Made by a program: the position numbers and the translations under genes
NCBI GenBank assembly: GCA_963643465.1
Contig: CAVIJT010000018.1
Span: 3,164 to 67,163 of the forward strand
DNA length: 64,000 bases
Direction of reading: 5' to 3'
DNA from: CAG-411 sp963643465
Lineage (GTDB): Bacteria > Bacillota > Clostridia > Lachnospirales > Lachnospiraceae
Shown: positions 1-10,400 of the stretch, one piece after another
How the letters are laid out: every line of letters begins with the position of its first letter
How positions within the stretch are numbered: the stretch's first letter is position 1
The notes under the pieces: generated by a model
Database searches by the model: none
What the model was told of the DNA's origin: nothing
Seen by the model: the letters and a program-made list of their open reading frames with translations, nothing else

Positions 1-478
1 AAAGAAGCAATAAGTTTTCTGTGGTTCCAAAACAGTTGATATGTACTTGTTCCATTTCATCTGTAGGAGTTAATTCCATTCCTGCCTTGGCAATCGCCCA
101 TCCTACAATAGAACCTTTTTGAAAATATTCTTCTGCTAATTTGTATATCCCTTCCCATGTTTCTTTGGTGATGTCCCGGCATTCTTTCAAATTTACGCCT
201 TTTAACTCCACAGCTCCATGGATAAATGTACATCTTTTGTCCTCCCATGTAACAATTTCTCCAAGCAAAACAGCCATTTTCATTTCTTCTGCGCTTTGTT
301 TTCCCAAATACTGAATAAATGACATGACATAATCCTCTATATAAATATTGCTTTCTTGATTAACTGTTCCTATCTGGCGTACATTTTTTGGCATTTGAAA
401 TAAATGTTTTTCTCCCTCTTGTGTCCCGCATTTTTCTGTCATGTTTTCCGGCACAATGGCACACCCTTTCTTTCCCAT
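1..478 (-). CDS. Partial protein with possible inactive MPN/JAB-like domain (C-terminus outside window)
   Basis: An open minus-strand frame enters from the left edge and extends to an ATG at 478, giving at least 159 residues without a stop. The visible part contains a conserved-looking block starting MPKNVRQIG, then a stretch VLLGEIVTWED and later VGWAIAKAGMELTPTDEMEQ. The last stretch has the layout of an MPN/JAB metalloprotease core (G-W followed by S/T-x-x-D), but the zinc-binding HxH is absent, so if the resemblance is real the domain is not a metalloprotease. The start is uncertain: GTG at 454 has an upstream AAGGG, and an ATG at 394 precedes the conserved block. The missing C-terminus prevents a function call. 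Confidence 0.6.
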   Translation of the reverse strand, partial: MGKKGCAIVPENMTEKCGTQEGEKHLFQMPKNVRQIGTVNQESNIYIEDYVMSFIQYLGKQSAEEMKMAVLLGEIVTWEDKRCTFIHGAVELKGVNLKECRDITKETWEGIYKLAEEYFQKGSIVGWAIAKAGMELTPTDEMEQVHINCFGTTENLLLL

Positions 479-573
479 GCACAGTTATCATATATCCTGT
501 CATGTTTTTCTTTTGTATATTACCACAAGACTTTCGCAGTTTTTGTCAAAAGAGAGTTGTCTCTTTCTAAAAA

Positions 574-612
574 AAAGAAGAAAGAGTTTTTCACACAAAC
601 TCTTTCTTCTTT
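574..612. terminator. Bidirectional intrinsic terminator
   Basis: A 16-bp perfect stem (574-589 with 597-612) encloses a 7-nt loop and is flanked by A and T runs, so it can work on both strands. It lies 2 nt beyond the stop of the penicillin-binding protein gene and before the truncated gene at the left edge. Confidence 0.85.
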
Positions 613-614
613 TT

Positions 615-2906
615 TTATCTCTTTCGATATAGTCTTATATTGTGCCAAGCAACGCTTTTAAAATTCATTTGTTCTGCATTACCATTTGCCCCATTTTCCG
701 GATCCGCCGCTTCGCCCTCTGACTCTTCTGGAATGGTTTCCTCTGGAGCTGTAGTCTCTATTGGTTCTTCTGTAACACCTTCCGTCCAGTCATCCGGCAC
801 TTCTGTTTCCTCCGGCTCTTCTATTACTACATCCATTGTTTCTTCTGGTTCTGAAGTAACTTCAATTTCTTCTTGCTCTTCTTCCCAAAATAGATTTTCA
901 TTTTTATTTGCATAATCATTGGCCAATTCTGCATAATCTACTCCTGCATGAATTTCTTCCATGAAATTATGCCATATTCTTCCCGGATAGGTACTTCCAT
1001 AAAGATCACTTACTGTCTGAGGCGTATCATACCCTACCCACACTGCAGTCGTATAATACGCAGTAAATCCACAGAACCATCCATCTTTCTTATCATTAGT
1101 TGTTCCAGTTTTTCCTGCACACGGAGTCATTGATAAGCCCAAAGAAGAGCCTGTACCACTTTCCATTACAGCTTCCAAACAACTTGTCATCATATGAGAA
1201 GATTCTTTACTATATATTCGGGTCTTTATTCCATTATTTTTATAAAGCACATTATCTCGCGAATCCGTTATTTTTACAATACAAGTAGGTTCACGATAAC
1301 TTCCTTCATTTTCGATGGTCGCAAAACCAGCCGCCATCTCTACTGGACTGACACCATTTGTCAACCCACCCAATGCAGAAGCTGGATAATAGTCATTATC
1401 TACAATCTTTGAAAATCCCATATTCAAAATATAGGATAACCCTTTTTTCGGTGTCACTTCTTCAAACAGTTTCCATGCCACTACGTTTTTAGATGCTGCA
1501 ACTGCCGAACGAATTGGAATTCTTCCAGAGTATTTTCCGTCAGAGTTTCTTGGTCCGCCCTCAAAATAAGTATCATCTACAATAGATTCTGGGGTATATC
1601 CATTTTCAAAAGCTGGTGTATATACAATCAATGGTTTTATAGAACTACCCGGTTGTCGATAACTTTGAAATGCTCGATTTAAAGTATATCCTTCTGAGTT
1701 TTTCTGTTTTCTTCCACCCACAATAGCAACCACACGTCCAGTATTGTTACTGATACATACTGCGGCACCCTGCATTTTGTAAACACCATCTTCTGTCTTT
1801 TCACCAAATGCGCTAAGCTGTTCATTTACTGTCTTCTGCAATTTTCTTTGCTTACTCATACTAATGGAAGTATAAATTCGATATCCACCTGTATAAAGGG
1901 AACTTTCGCAAGTTTCATATAACTCACTATATTCTTCTTCATAAGCCTCTTTTTCTGCTGTAGATGAGAATTGATTTTTAAATTTAAAGCCCTGACTCTC
2001 CATCAATGCACGAACGGCACAATGACGAGCATAAGTCTCTACATAATCTAAATTCTTTGTTTCTTGTACCTCAAGCACAACTTTCTCGGAAATGGCTGAA
2101 TCATACTCTCCTTGCGTAATTTTTCCATCTTCTTTCATATTTTTCAAAATCAAATCCCGACGTTCTACGGTATTATCGTAATTTTCTAACGGATTAAATT
2201 TTGTCGGTCCATTTGGAACCGCACACAAAAATGCTACTTCTGATAAAGAAAGTTCACTCGCCTGTTTTCCAAAGTACCCTTGAGCGGCTGCCTCTATTCC
2301 ATAATAACCATTGGCAAAATACACATTGTTGATATAGAATTCCAAAATTTGATCTTTTGTGTATTTTTTCTCCATTTCCATGGCATAAAACATTTCACGA
2401 ATTTTTCTGCTCATGGTGACTTCTTTTGAAATAAACACGTTACGAACTAGCTGTTGGGTAATGGTACTACCACCCTGTGTAACTCTTCCGTGTTTTACAT
2501 ATTGGAATGCAGCACGGGCAATTGCCCAATAATCCACTCCGCCATGTTCATAGAATTTTTTATCCTCCACAGAAACAAATGCCATTTTTACATAGTCTGG
2601 TATCTCATCATCGCTGAGATAATAGACATCTTTTTCTCCCTTTAACTCGGAAATTTCATTTCCTTTTGAATCGTAAATCACACTGGTCTCACTAGAACGA
2701 AATGTTTCTACTGTAGATGCTGCAACTGCTGTTTTTGCTTCTTGCTGCATGGCAAGAAGTTCTTTTCCATACAAACAGTAAAAAACAATTCCTCCAATAA
2801 GAACTACTAAAAGTATCACTAGAAGTGTGATTCTTAGTGCCAGCAAAAATCGTCTTAATGCCGGATTCTTAATTCTTGATTTTTTTGTTTTCTTCTTATC
2901 TGCCAT
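615..2906 (-). CDS. Class A penicillin-binding protein (PBP1A family, bifunctional)
   Basis: This 763-residue protein should polymerise and cross-link peptidoglycan at the outer face of the membrane. A short basic N-terminus and one transmembrane segment (about 22-46) are followed by a glycosyltransferase-51 domain with catalytic Glu114 in SVEDKKF and the motif GGSTITQQL. The transpeptidase domain carries the three expected motifs: SSIK (Ser421), SKN (472-474) and KTGT (599-602). Residues from about 665 form an unusually acidic tail rich in Glu, Thr and Pro, ending in a basic stretch; this tail is low complexity and its role is unknown. It has its own upstream promoter and lies downstream of a two-component pair, which might sense envelope state, though that link is only positional. 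Confidence 0.95.
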   Translation of the reverse strand: MADKKKTKKSRIKNPALRRFLLALRITLLVILLVVLIGGIVFYCLYGKELLAMQQEAKTAVAASTVETFRSSETSVIYDSKGNEISELKGEKDVYYLSDDEIPDYVKMAFVSVEDKKFYEHGGVDYWAIARAAFQYVKHGRVTQGGSTITQQLVRNVFISKEVTMSRKIREMFYAMEMEKKYTKDQILEFYINNVYFANGYYGIEAAAQGYFGKQASELSLSEVAFLCAVPNGPTKFNPLENYDNTVERRDLILKNMKEDGKITQGEYDSAISEKVVLEVQETKNLDYVETYARHCAVRALMESQGFKFKNQFSSTAEKEAYEEEYSELYETCESSLYTGGYRIYTSISMSKQRKLQKTVNEQLSAFGEKTEDGVYKMQGAAVCISNNTGRVVAIVGGRKQKNSEGYTLNRAFQSYRQPGSSIKPLIVYTPAFENGYTPESIVDDTYFEGGPRNSDGKYSGRIPIRSAVAASKNVVAWKLFEEVTPKKGLSYILNMGFSKIVDNDYYPASALGGLTNGVSPVEMAAGFATIENEGSYREPTCIVKITDSRDNVLYKNNGIKTRIYSKESSHMMTSCLEAVMESGTGSSLGLSMTPCAGKTGTTNDKKDGWFCGFTAYYTTAVWVGYDTPQTVSDLYGSTYPGRIWHNFMEEIHAGVDYAELANDYANKNENLFWEEEQEEIEVTSEPEETMDVVIEEPEETEVPDDWTEGVTEEPIETTAPEETIPEESEGEAADPENGANGNAEQMNFKSVAWHNIRLYRKR

Positions 2907-3031
2907 ATTTCATTCCTTCTTAATGTAGTACAATATACTCTAACTAGCGTTCCCTAAACTACTTTTTTGCAAATTTCCTCTCTTAGAAAATATGTTTCTC
3001 TCCTAATAAGATGTGCAGTCGCAATGTATCA

Positions 3032-3060
3032 AGTATAGCCCAAAAAATGGTTTTTGTAAA
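3032..3060 (-). promoter_or_regulatory. Sigma-A type promoter for the PBP gene, next to a short hairpin
   Basis: On the minus strand TTTACA is followed by 17 nt and TATACT. This leaves a leader of about 120 nt before the PBP start. A CCGCAA/TTGCGG hairpin (3061-3076) just upstream may be a weak terminator of the kinase transcript. Confidence 0.6.
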
Positions 3061-3089
3061 CCGCAAGGCTTTGCGGACATCTATATCGG

Positions 3090-4262
3090 CTAAAATCTTT
3101 GCAGGGGAAGTATAATGCGAAAGCTAGTTCCTCTGGTATATTGACTCTTCACTTCAATGGTTCCCACATGCTTTAATACAATTAACCTAGCGATGGACAA
3201 TCCAAGTCCATGTCCACTGATATTCCCATTACGCACATGGTCCGAACGGTAAAATCTTTGGAATATGTGAGCCATATCTTTTTCATCCATACCAATTCCT
3301 GTATCTGCCACTGTCAAAATACAGTGATTTTCTTCCTTTTCGCACCCTATATAAATGGTGTCACCATCGGAAGTATATTTAATTGCATTTTCAATTAAAA
3401 CTCGCAATGCTTCTTTCATCATTTGTCGGTCACCATAAAAAATCACCGCATCTATATCCAACGCCTCAACCTTTCGATTTTTTGCTATTATGGATGCCTC
3501 TTTTACGGTTTCCTCTACCATTTTGCCCATATTAAATTTTCTTTTTGTAAGTTTTAGTGTTTTTTTGTCATTGCGTGATAAAAATAGTAATTTTTCCACT
3601 AATTCACGCATGGATTGCGCCTCATTTTTAATTGCTTCTACCGATTCCTGTAGCACTTCTGGATCCTCCGCTCCCCACCGATCTAACATGTTTACATACC
3701 CCTGAATGACTGCAATGGGAGTCCGAAGTTCATGGGAGGCATCCGAGGCAAATTGTTTTTGACTCTCATAAGCGGTTTCTAATCGATCCAGTAAACTATT
3801 TATTGTTACCGCTACTTCCTGTAGTTCATTTTGAATCCCATCAATCTGTAATCTCTCCTGTTCCAGATTGTTAATGGTAATTCGATTAGACTGTTTTATA
3901 ATATCTCCAAGTTTTTCCACTATTCTGCGTACATTTTTATTAGAAAGTTCTAATATCAAGAGCATTCCTGATACATAAACAAATGCTGCCGCTTGATAAA
4001 CGTCTGTAAGGGCAAATTTCCAATGCTGTCCTCCATAATGAAACTGCAATATACTACTGCGTAATTCACTATAATAAATTACTTGTCCTATAGGCACAAA
4101 AATCAATATCCCAAACAGTGTCATAAACAAACCATAAATAAGAGACATCTGTAACCGCACGGACAAACGAATTTTACTTTTTGTTTCATTCCATTTATTT
4201 AATATGGGTAGCCAATTCTTTTGTAGAAACCGACGAATTTTCTCAATTCTTTCCTCATTCAT
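3090..4262 (-). CDS. Two-component sensor histidine kinase
   Basis: A 390-residue membrane kinase. Two hydrophobic segments (about 38-64 and 88-106) flank a short extracellular loop of only about 25 residues, which suggests intramembrane or envelope sensing. A linker leads to a HisKA domain with the phospho-acceptor His177 in SHELRTP. The ATPase domain shows the N box NAIKYT, the G1 motif DTGIGM and the G2 motif GHGLGLSIA. The start overlaps the end of the response regulator gene by 8 nt, so the two are translationally linked. The signal and target genes are not evident from sequence; the PBP gene immediately downstream is a possible target by position only. Confidence 0.93.
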   Translation of the reverse strand: MNEERIEKIRRFLQKNWLPILNKWNETKSKIRLSVRLQMSLIYGLFMTLFGILIFVPIGQVIYYSELRSSILQFHYGGQHWKFALTDVYQAAAFVYVSGMLLILELSNKNVRRIVEKLGDIIKQSNRITINNLEQERLQIDGIQNELQEVAVTINSLLDRLETAYESQKQFASDASHELRTPIAVIQGYVNMLDRWGAEDPEVLQESVEAIKNEAQSMRELVEKLLFLSRNDKKTLKLTKRKFNMGKMVEETVKEASIIAKNRKVEALDIDAVIFYGDRQMMKEALRVLIENAIKYTSDGDTIYIGCEKEENHCILTVADTGIGMDEKDMAHIFQRFYRSDHVRNGNISGHGLGLSIARLIVLKHVGTIEVKSQYTRGTSFRIILPLQRF

Positions 4263-4941
4263 CTTTAATTATGTACCCTACCCCTCGTACTGTATTTACA
4301 ATTTTATCTCCAAATTTATCATCTATTTTTTGTCGAATATAACGAACGTATACGTCTACTACATTGGTTTCTCCCATATAGTCATAATCCCATACTTCAT
4401 TTAACAATGTTTCTCTGGAAATTACTTCATTTTTGTGTTGCAATAAATAAGCCAATAAATCAAACTCTTTTTTCGTCAGATTTATGACTTCCTCTCCATA
4501 ATGTACTTCATGCTTCACTGTATCGATGGTAAGTTTACCATGTACCAGAGCAGTCTCTTTCTTTTCTTTTTTTATTTTCTGATGTCGATTAAGTGCTACC
4601 CGAATTCTTGCCAAAAGCTCTTCTATAGCAAATGGTTTTGTCATATAGTCATCGGCTCCATTATCCAGTCCAGTGACTTTATCCATCACATCGTCTTTTG
4701 CCGTTAGCATAATAATGGGTGTAGAAACCCCTTCTTCTCTTGCCTTACGACACACCTCAATTCCACTCATCTCAGGTAACATTACATCCAGCACAACTAA
4801 ATCCGGATCTGTATCTAAAATTTTTGCCAAACCTTCTGTACCATTTCCCGCATAATCTACTTCATATCCTTCATGTTTTAGCTCAAGTTCCACAAATCTG
4901 GCAATCTTGCGTTCATCTTCCACGATTAATATTTTAGCCAT
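4255..4941 (-). CDS. OmpR/PhoB-family response regulator
   Basis: The start is placed at ATG 4941, 5 nt after a strong GAGGAG ribosome binding site; an in-frame upstream ATG at 4971 lacks one. The protein is then 228 residues. The N-terminal receiver domain has the acidic pair ED (8-9), phospho-acceptor Asp52 in VVLDVMLP, and the switch residues Thr and Lys (MLTAKDD and MTKPF). The C-terminal winged helix has the typical TKKEFDLLAYL, RETLLNEVWDYD and TVRGVGY elements. It precedes and overlaps the partner kinase gene. Confidence 0.95.
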   Translation of the reverse strand: MAKILIVEDERKIARFVELELKHEGYEVDYAGNGTEGLAKILDTDPDLVVLDVMLPEMSGIEVCRKAREEGVSTPIIMLTAKDDVMDKVTGLDNGADDYMTKPFAIEELLARIRVALNRHQKIKKEKKETALVHGKLTIDTVKHEVHYGEEVINLTKKEFDLLAYLLQHKNEVISRETLLNEVWDYDYMGETNVVDVYVRYIRQKIDDKFGDKIVNTVRGVGYIIKDE

Positions 4942-4983
4942 AGTTTTCTCCTCTTTTTCATACATAAACAAAGCATGTATGTC

Positions 4984-5008
4984 AATCGAGTAGGCTGACT
5001 CCTACTCG
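4984..5008. repeat. Dispersed repeat family A, short copy
   Basis: This 25-bp segment contains an imperfect palindrome (CGAGTAGG...CCTACTCG). The same 25 bp occur in the longer copy at 15226-15342, and related sequence is found at 30291-30409, 31491-31538 and 40729-40752. It lies between the response regulator and the transketolase terminator. Confidence 0.75.
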
Positions 5009-5052
5009 CTGGGCTTTTGTTAAAACAAAGTGGACCAGTCCACTTCAACGCT

Positions 5053-5088
5053 CTAAATCCCTCATTCATGAGGGACTTGCTCTATAGG
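5053..5088. repeat. Dispersed repeat family C copy
   Basis: This segment contains CCCTCATTCATGAGGG, itself a palindrome, followed by ACTTGCTCTATAGG. Related copies lie at 24652-24684 and 31394-31421. All three sit next to intrinsic terminators. Confidence 0.6.
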
Positions 5089-5109
5089 ATGAACTTTCCC
5101 ATAGAGTAA

Positions 5110-5145
5110 GAAAAGGAGCTGCCGCAACATGCCACAACTCCTCTT
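5110..5145 (-). terminator. Intrinsic terminator of transketolase gene
   Basis: Read on the minus strand, AGGAG...CTCCT arms with an inner GC-rich stem are followed by TTTTCTT. It lies about 90 nt after the transketolase stop. Confidence 0.6.
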
Positions 5146-5231
5146 CGCAGGCATCTTCTGCCCATATCGTATCTTTATAAATGTATGGTTCACCCAAATG
5201 GGTAATAACCAGTGCATTTTTTATTCTCTTG

Positions 5232-7226
5232 TTATCTTCCCATAACTTCTCTGGAAACTTCTAATACATGCTGTGTGGTAATACCAAATTTTTCAAACAG
5301 GGTAGCCGCTGGCGCACTAGCTCCAAAACCTTCCATAGTTACGCAAGCTCCATCTAATCCTACATATTTTCCCCATCCGAAGCTAGAAAGTGCTTCAATT
5401 GCCACTCTCTTACGACATGCCTTTGGTAATACACTCTCTTTATACTCTGGACTCTGTTGTTCAAACACATCCATAGATGGCATACTAACCACGCGCACAT
5501 CCACACCTTCTTTTTCAAGGGTTTCTTTTGCCTCAATAGCAAGCTGTACTTCGGAACCACTGGCTATTAAAATCAAATCTGGCTCTGCTTTCTTGCTATC
5601 GTCTACAATATATCCACCCTTTAATGCCTCTTTGCTTGTTCCTGCAAGCTGTGGCAAATTCTGTCTAGTAAGAACCAAAGCAGTAGGTGTTGTCTTAGAA
5701 GTTACTGCATAATACCATGCTGCTGCAGTCTCCATCATATCTGCCGGACGATATACAGTAAAGTTTGGAAGGGAACGAAGCATTGCCAATTGCTCGATTG
5801 GCTCATGAGTAGGTCCATCCTCACCAACTCCAATACTATCATGGGTAAATACATAAGTAAGTGGCACACCCATCAAAGCAGAAAGTCTTGCCATAGGTTT
5901 TACATAATCAGAAAATACGAAGAAAGTGGACACGTATGGTTTTAATCCACCATGAAGTGTCATTCCATTTCCGATAGCTGCCATAGCTAACTCACGTACA
6001 CCAAAGTGCAGATTTCTTCCTGCATAATTTTCTGCTGAAAAATCGCCCATCTCGCTCATATTGGTCTTGTTAGAAGGAGCTAAGTCAGCAGAACCTCCGA
6101 TAAATCCTGGAAGGTAATTTTTAATTTTGTTTATCATTTTACCAGAAATATTTCTAGTAGCATCTGCTTTATCTTCTACTGCCCAAAAGTCTTCTTCATC
6201 CATCAAAGCCTCTGCTGCATTGTCGCTGTGCATCTTATCCCACAATTCTTTCATCTCTGGGAATTTGTTGCAGTATTCCTCGAACAACTGATTCCATTCT
6301 GCCTCTGCAGCCTCATTCTTTGCAACAATCTTTGCTGCATTATCATAAACTTCCTGTGGAACAAAGAATTCTTTGTCTGGATCTAATCCTAAGTTTTCTT
6401 TTAAGGCACGTACATTATCAACACCCAAAGGCTCTCCATGTGCACTTGCTGTACCTTCTTTTGCTGGACATCCATGACCAATCTTTGTACGAACGGTAAT
6501 CATAGTAGGTCTTGTAGTATCTGCCTTTGCCTCAGCAATTGCCTTTCCAATCTCCTCTAAATTGTTACCATCTTCCACTACTAAAGTCTGGAAGCCAAAG
6601 GATTCAAAACGCTTCTGCACATCCTCCTGGAATGCAATGTCTGTATCTCCTTCAATAGATATCTTATTAGAATCATAAAGTACAATCAATTTGCCAAGTT
6701 TCAATGTTCCTGCAAGGGAAAATGCCTCATAAGAAATTCCCTCCATCATACATCCGTCTCCACCGAGCACGTAAGTATAATGGTCTACAACTGGATATCC
6801 TTCTTTGTTAAAACGTGAAGCCAAATGTGCCTCTGCCATTGCCATACCAACTGCCATTGCCATACCAGCACCAAGTGGTCCTGTAGTAGCTTCCACACCA
6901 ACGGTATGTCCAAATTCTGGATGTCCCGGTGTCTTAGAACCCCACTGTCTAAAATTCTTCATATCTTCCATAGACAAATCTCCGTATCCAAAAATATGAA
7001 GCAGGGAGTAAAGCAGGGAAGAACCATGTCCACCAGAAAGAATAAATCGGTCACGGTTTGCCCAATTTGGATTCTTTGGATTGTGTTTCATAAACTTTGC
7101 CCATAACTCATATGCCATTGGTGCTGCACCAAGTGGCAGTCCTGGATGTCCTGAATTTGCTTTCTGTACGGTATCCGCAGCTAAAGCACGGATGGCGTTG
7201 ACTGACATAACATCAATATCACTCAT
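5232..7226 (-). CDS. tkt: Transketolase
   Basis: A 664-residue full-length transketolase for the non-oxidative pentose phosphate pathway, transferring two-carbon ketol units with thiamine diphosphate and a divalent metal. The N-terminal cofactor domain starts with the family-typical ANSGHPGLPLG and has the ThDP/metal motif GGDGCMMEG followed by the NK pair in YDSNKISIEG. The pyrimidine-binding domain has GVREL and HDSIGVGEDGPTH. The C-terminal domain is complete. AGGAGG precedes the ATG. The gene stands alone between a terminator and the transglutaminase gene. The 7227-7411 gap contains a TATAAT-like box on the minus strand and a short CGTATC...GATACG dyad (about 7270-7286), but no clear -35 box. 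Confidence 0.97.
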   Translation of the reverse strand: MSDIDVMSVNAIRALAADTVQKANSGHPGLPLGAAPMAYELWAKFMKHNPKNPNWANRDRFILSGGHGSSLLYSLLHIFGYGDLSMEDMKNFRQWGSKTPGHPEFGHTVGVEATTGPLGAGMAMAVGMAMAEAHLASRFNKEGYPVVDHYTYVLGGDGCMMEGISYEAFSLAGTLKLGKLIVLYDSNKISIEGDTDIAFQEDVQKRFESFGFQTLVVEDGNNLEEIGKAIAEAKADTTRPTMITVRTKIGHGCPAKEGTASAHGEPLGVDNVRALKENLGLDPDKEFFVPQEVYDNAAKIVAKNEAAEAEWNQLFEEYCNKFPEMKELWDKMHSDNAAEALMDEEDFWAVEDKADATRNISGKMINKIKNYLPGFIGGSADLAPSNKTNMSEMGDFSAENYAGRNLHFGVRELAMAAIGNGMTLHGGLKPYVSTFFVFSDYVKPMARLSALMGVPLTYVFTHDSIGVGEDGPTHEPIEQLAMLRSLPNFTVYRPADMMETAAAWYYAVTSKTTPTALVLTRQNLPQLAGTSKEALKGGYIVDDSKKAEPDLILIASGSEVQLAIEAKETLEKEGVDVRVVSMPSMDVFEQQSPEYKESVLPKACRKRVAIEALSSFGWGKYVGLDGACVTMEGFGASAPAATLFEKFGITTQHVLEVSREVMGR

Positions 7227-7411
7227 GTACTTTTCCTCCTAAAAATCGATTACTTTATTTGTGCTTATTCGTATCTTTTACGATACTTTGATTGCCTTTG
7301 TATCTTGTTTTATTTTATGGTGGCTTACACATAAGAACAGGCGCAAGTCACGCATTATTACATAATCACCCACATTATATACTATTTCGGTAAAAAAATC
7401 TACAAAAGTTT

Positions 7412-10400
7412 TTATATGCAGCGAATATATTTATAATACCAACGCATCCAGATTTTTTTCTCGCTATAGAAAGCGGCTCTCACCGTTTCATACAATTGCC
7501 TTCCCTCTGCCGCTTGATTAGCCGTTACTCCATTTTTACTAAAGGTATAGTCATTCATCAACTCATAGAAATGTAACCACACTTTGGCATCCACTCCATC
7601 TATCGCAATGGCCTGTTCCTGTAACAACTGACGAAGAGATTGCTCTTTTCCACAGTATTTTTGTATACGAAGAATTTGCTCCATTCGAATATAATAAAAA
7701 TATAATGCTTTATTGGCGTTTTCCACATTTCCTTCTTTTTCATATTTCTTTGTTATTATGCCATAACGAAGTCCTATTACCAAAAGAAGGCTTGCTATTC
7801 CTAAAATTGCATAAACAATCGGATAATATAGCGTATAATCTATCGTTTCCTGCTCCGCACTATTTTCAGGTGCAGAAGTTTGTTTCCCAGGGTTTACAGT
7901 GCTAGATGGTGCTTTTGTATTTTTTCCATTACTGCTTGCAGTTGCTGTCGGTGTTTTACTTGGTTTTACACTTTCCTCTACACCGAAATATGTTTTTGTT
8001 ACCTCTACTGGAATCCAACCATATCCAGAAATATAAATTTCCACCCAGGCATGAGCGTAACGGTCCGTCAAATCTACAGCATGCCATAAGCTGGCTCCCT
8101 CCATCGTAACTACATCTTTTTCCTGTAACACCTCTTTATCTGCATGATACCCTTCCACATAACGTGCCGGCACTCCCATACTACGGAACATCATGGTAGC
8201 AGCAGTGGCATAGTGTACACAGTATCCTTTTTTATTTTTAAACAAGAAATACTCTACGAAATCTTCTCCTTCCGGTGTAGTTCCCGGTTCCAAACTATAT
8301 TCTGTATTGTCATATAAATAATTTTGCACAAAAGAAATGGTCTGTCGAAGATCTGTTACTCCTGTCATATCTTCTTTTAACACACCTTCCAATTTTTCTT
8401 TTATATTTTCCGGCACATCCATATAGGTACGCTCTACAAAATTTTCATACTCCTGCTGTTGAACATAGAACTGATACATTCTCTTTAACAAGGAAAAAAA
8501 TTTGTCCGCATCCTTACTTTCATATAATTTGCGCACAGCAAACTCCGCACCATGCAGCTCTTCCCATGTCTCATTTTCTAACTCTTCATCATACTCATTT
8601 ACTTCATACTCCCCATATATCGCCCCTACGGCCTCCTCACCTTCATCCTCCCTATATATCTCCACTTCTGGAACTGATCTACTTGCATCAGCGATTTCTG
8701 TAGGCATTCTCACACTTGAAGTATAGTTATAAATGTCATCGCTGGAATACGTACTGGTTCCAGTTCTTGCTATTCTTCTCATCAATTCCTTCACATCGTA
8801 TTTGCCGTCTGTATCGATTTCGTCTATTTCTTTGGATGTATCAACCGATATAGTAACTTCCAGTTTTTTCGCCAACTCAGGACAAACTTCCTTTATACTT
8901 TTCCCTTTATAGCTTCCCTCTTCATAATCAAGAATTTTCTGCCCGCAGGTATCCTCCACCTGCGCTTTGATATCCAAAAACTCTTTCCACAAAATCTTCA
9001 TCTTGTCATAATAATCCAGCTGACTTTCTATGTCATAACTCACATATGGATCTGTGACAACACCAAATGCCTCTGCCTGTCCATTGAAAATACTCCACTC
9101 ATATTCTCCTACATCCGTTATTTCTTCAGAAATAAACCTTCCTTCTTCTTCCCTCACATCCGATGCTACATAATACGGAACAAACTGGGTAGATACAGTT
9201 TCTGATACATTTTCCACAATAATGTCGGAAACTACCGCGCTACATATGGACTTTATTCCATTCCGAAATGTTTCGTAATTATACTTTTTATACCAAAAAT
9301 CCGTTTCTCCCATTGTATCTTTATAGTTTATCTCAAGATTCTCCGTTGTACCTTCATGGAACCAAAAAATGCAATTTGATGGTTTATGTTCAAAAAACGT
9401 TTCTAACGCCATACGATAAGAAGCAGCCGCTGTATCATAATCATCTAAATAAATACCGCTATTTTCTTCCATTTTGTTACAATCCGTTTCTTCCGCCTCC
9501 GACAAAGGTTTCCACTGTTCATCTTCATATTTACTTCCCACATATCCTCTCAGATAAAGGCCTCCACCTGCTCTTTGCCGCAAATCCAGACTTTTATATT
9601 TGACGCGCAATCTTACGGTATCACTATACTGAATGCGGTCCACTCCGGATATATCACCAAATGAAATTCCACCATCTACAGTTCCTTTATCCAAGCCTTT
9701 TCGAATGGTATTGTTGTAGCAGGTTTGTATAGCATTTTGCAAAAATGTTTTTAAATCGGTTTCTCTAGAAATTTTGTCATAAGTGGCTTCTGTAAATACT
9801 TGAAAAAACAAAAAAACACTTGCAATCCCTACCACTATTTGCATAAGCCGAATTTTCCATTGCACTTTCATCTCTGTAGTCCGAAGTTTTCGTCTATTGG
9901 TATATTTCATTCTACTTCCCAGATACACAATCACGGATATGATATATAAGGCAAATGCCTTTTCTCCTGGAACTAAACCAACAACTTCCGGCGCAAACGC
10001 TATCACAAAGGTAACGGCTATCACAAAATACGACGCGATTTTATGAACCGTAAGGTAAGCCAAAACACCAATCATAAACACAAATACAAACAGCAAAAAA
10101 ATGGTTAAACTCTTCTGTCTATTTAAATCTGCATATTCTTCATAAGAAACAAATGTAACTCCATAGTATTTTCCCGCTTTTTTTAAAACTGTATTCACAA
10201 AAACAGCCAAACCGTTTGCAATATGACTCCGCATATAATAACTAACAACACCATATCCAATTAAATAAAGTGCAACCAGAATTTCTCCGCCCCGTTTCAT
10301 GGAAAATCCGGTATAAAATGCCAGACAACTTACAAGAATTCCTCCAAGCAGCCACTTCTGCATACATGACATGGAAAATCCCTGTACAAAACACTCTGTC

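Noticed and set aside
640..915. Plus-strand frame rich in Ser/Thr/Gly
   Set aside because: It is antisense to the acidic Glu-rich tail of the penicillin-binding protein, which gives a Ser-rich complement; no ribosome binding site.
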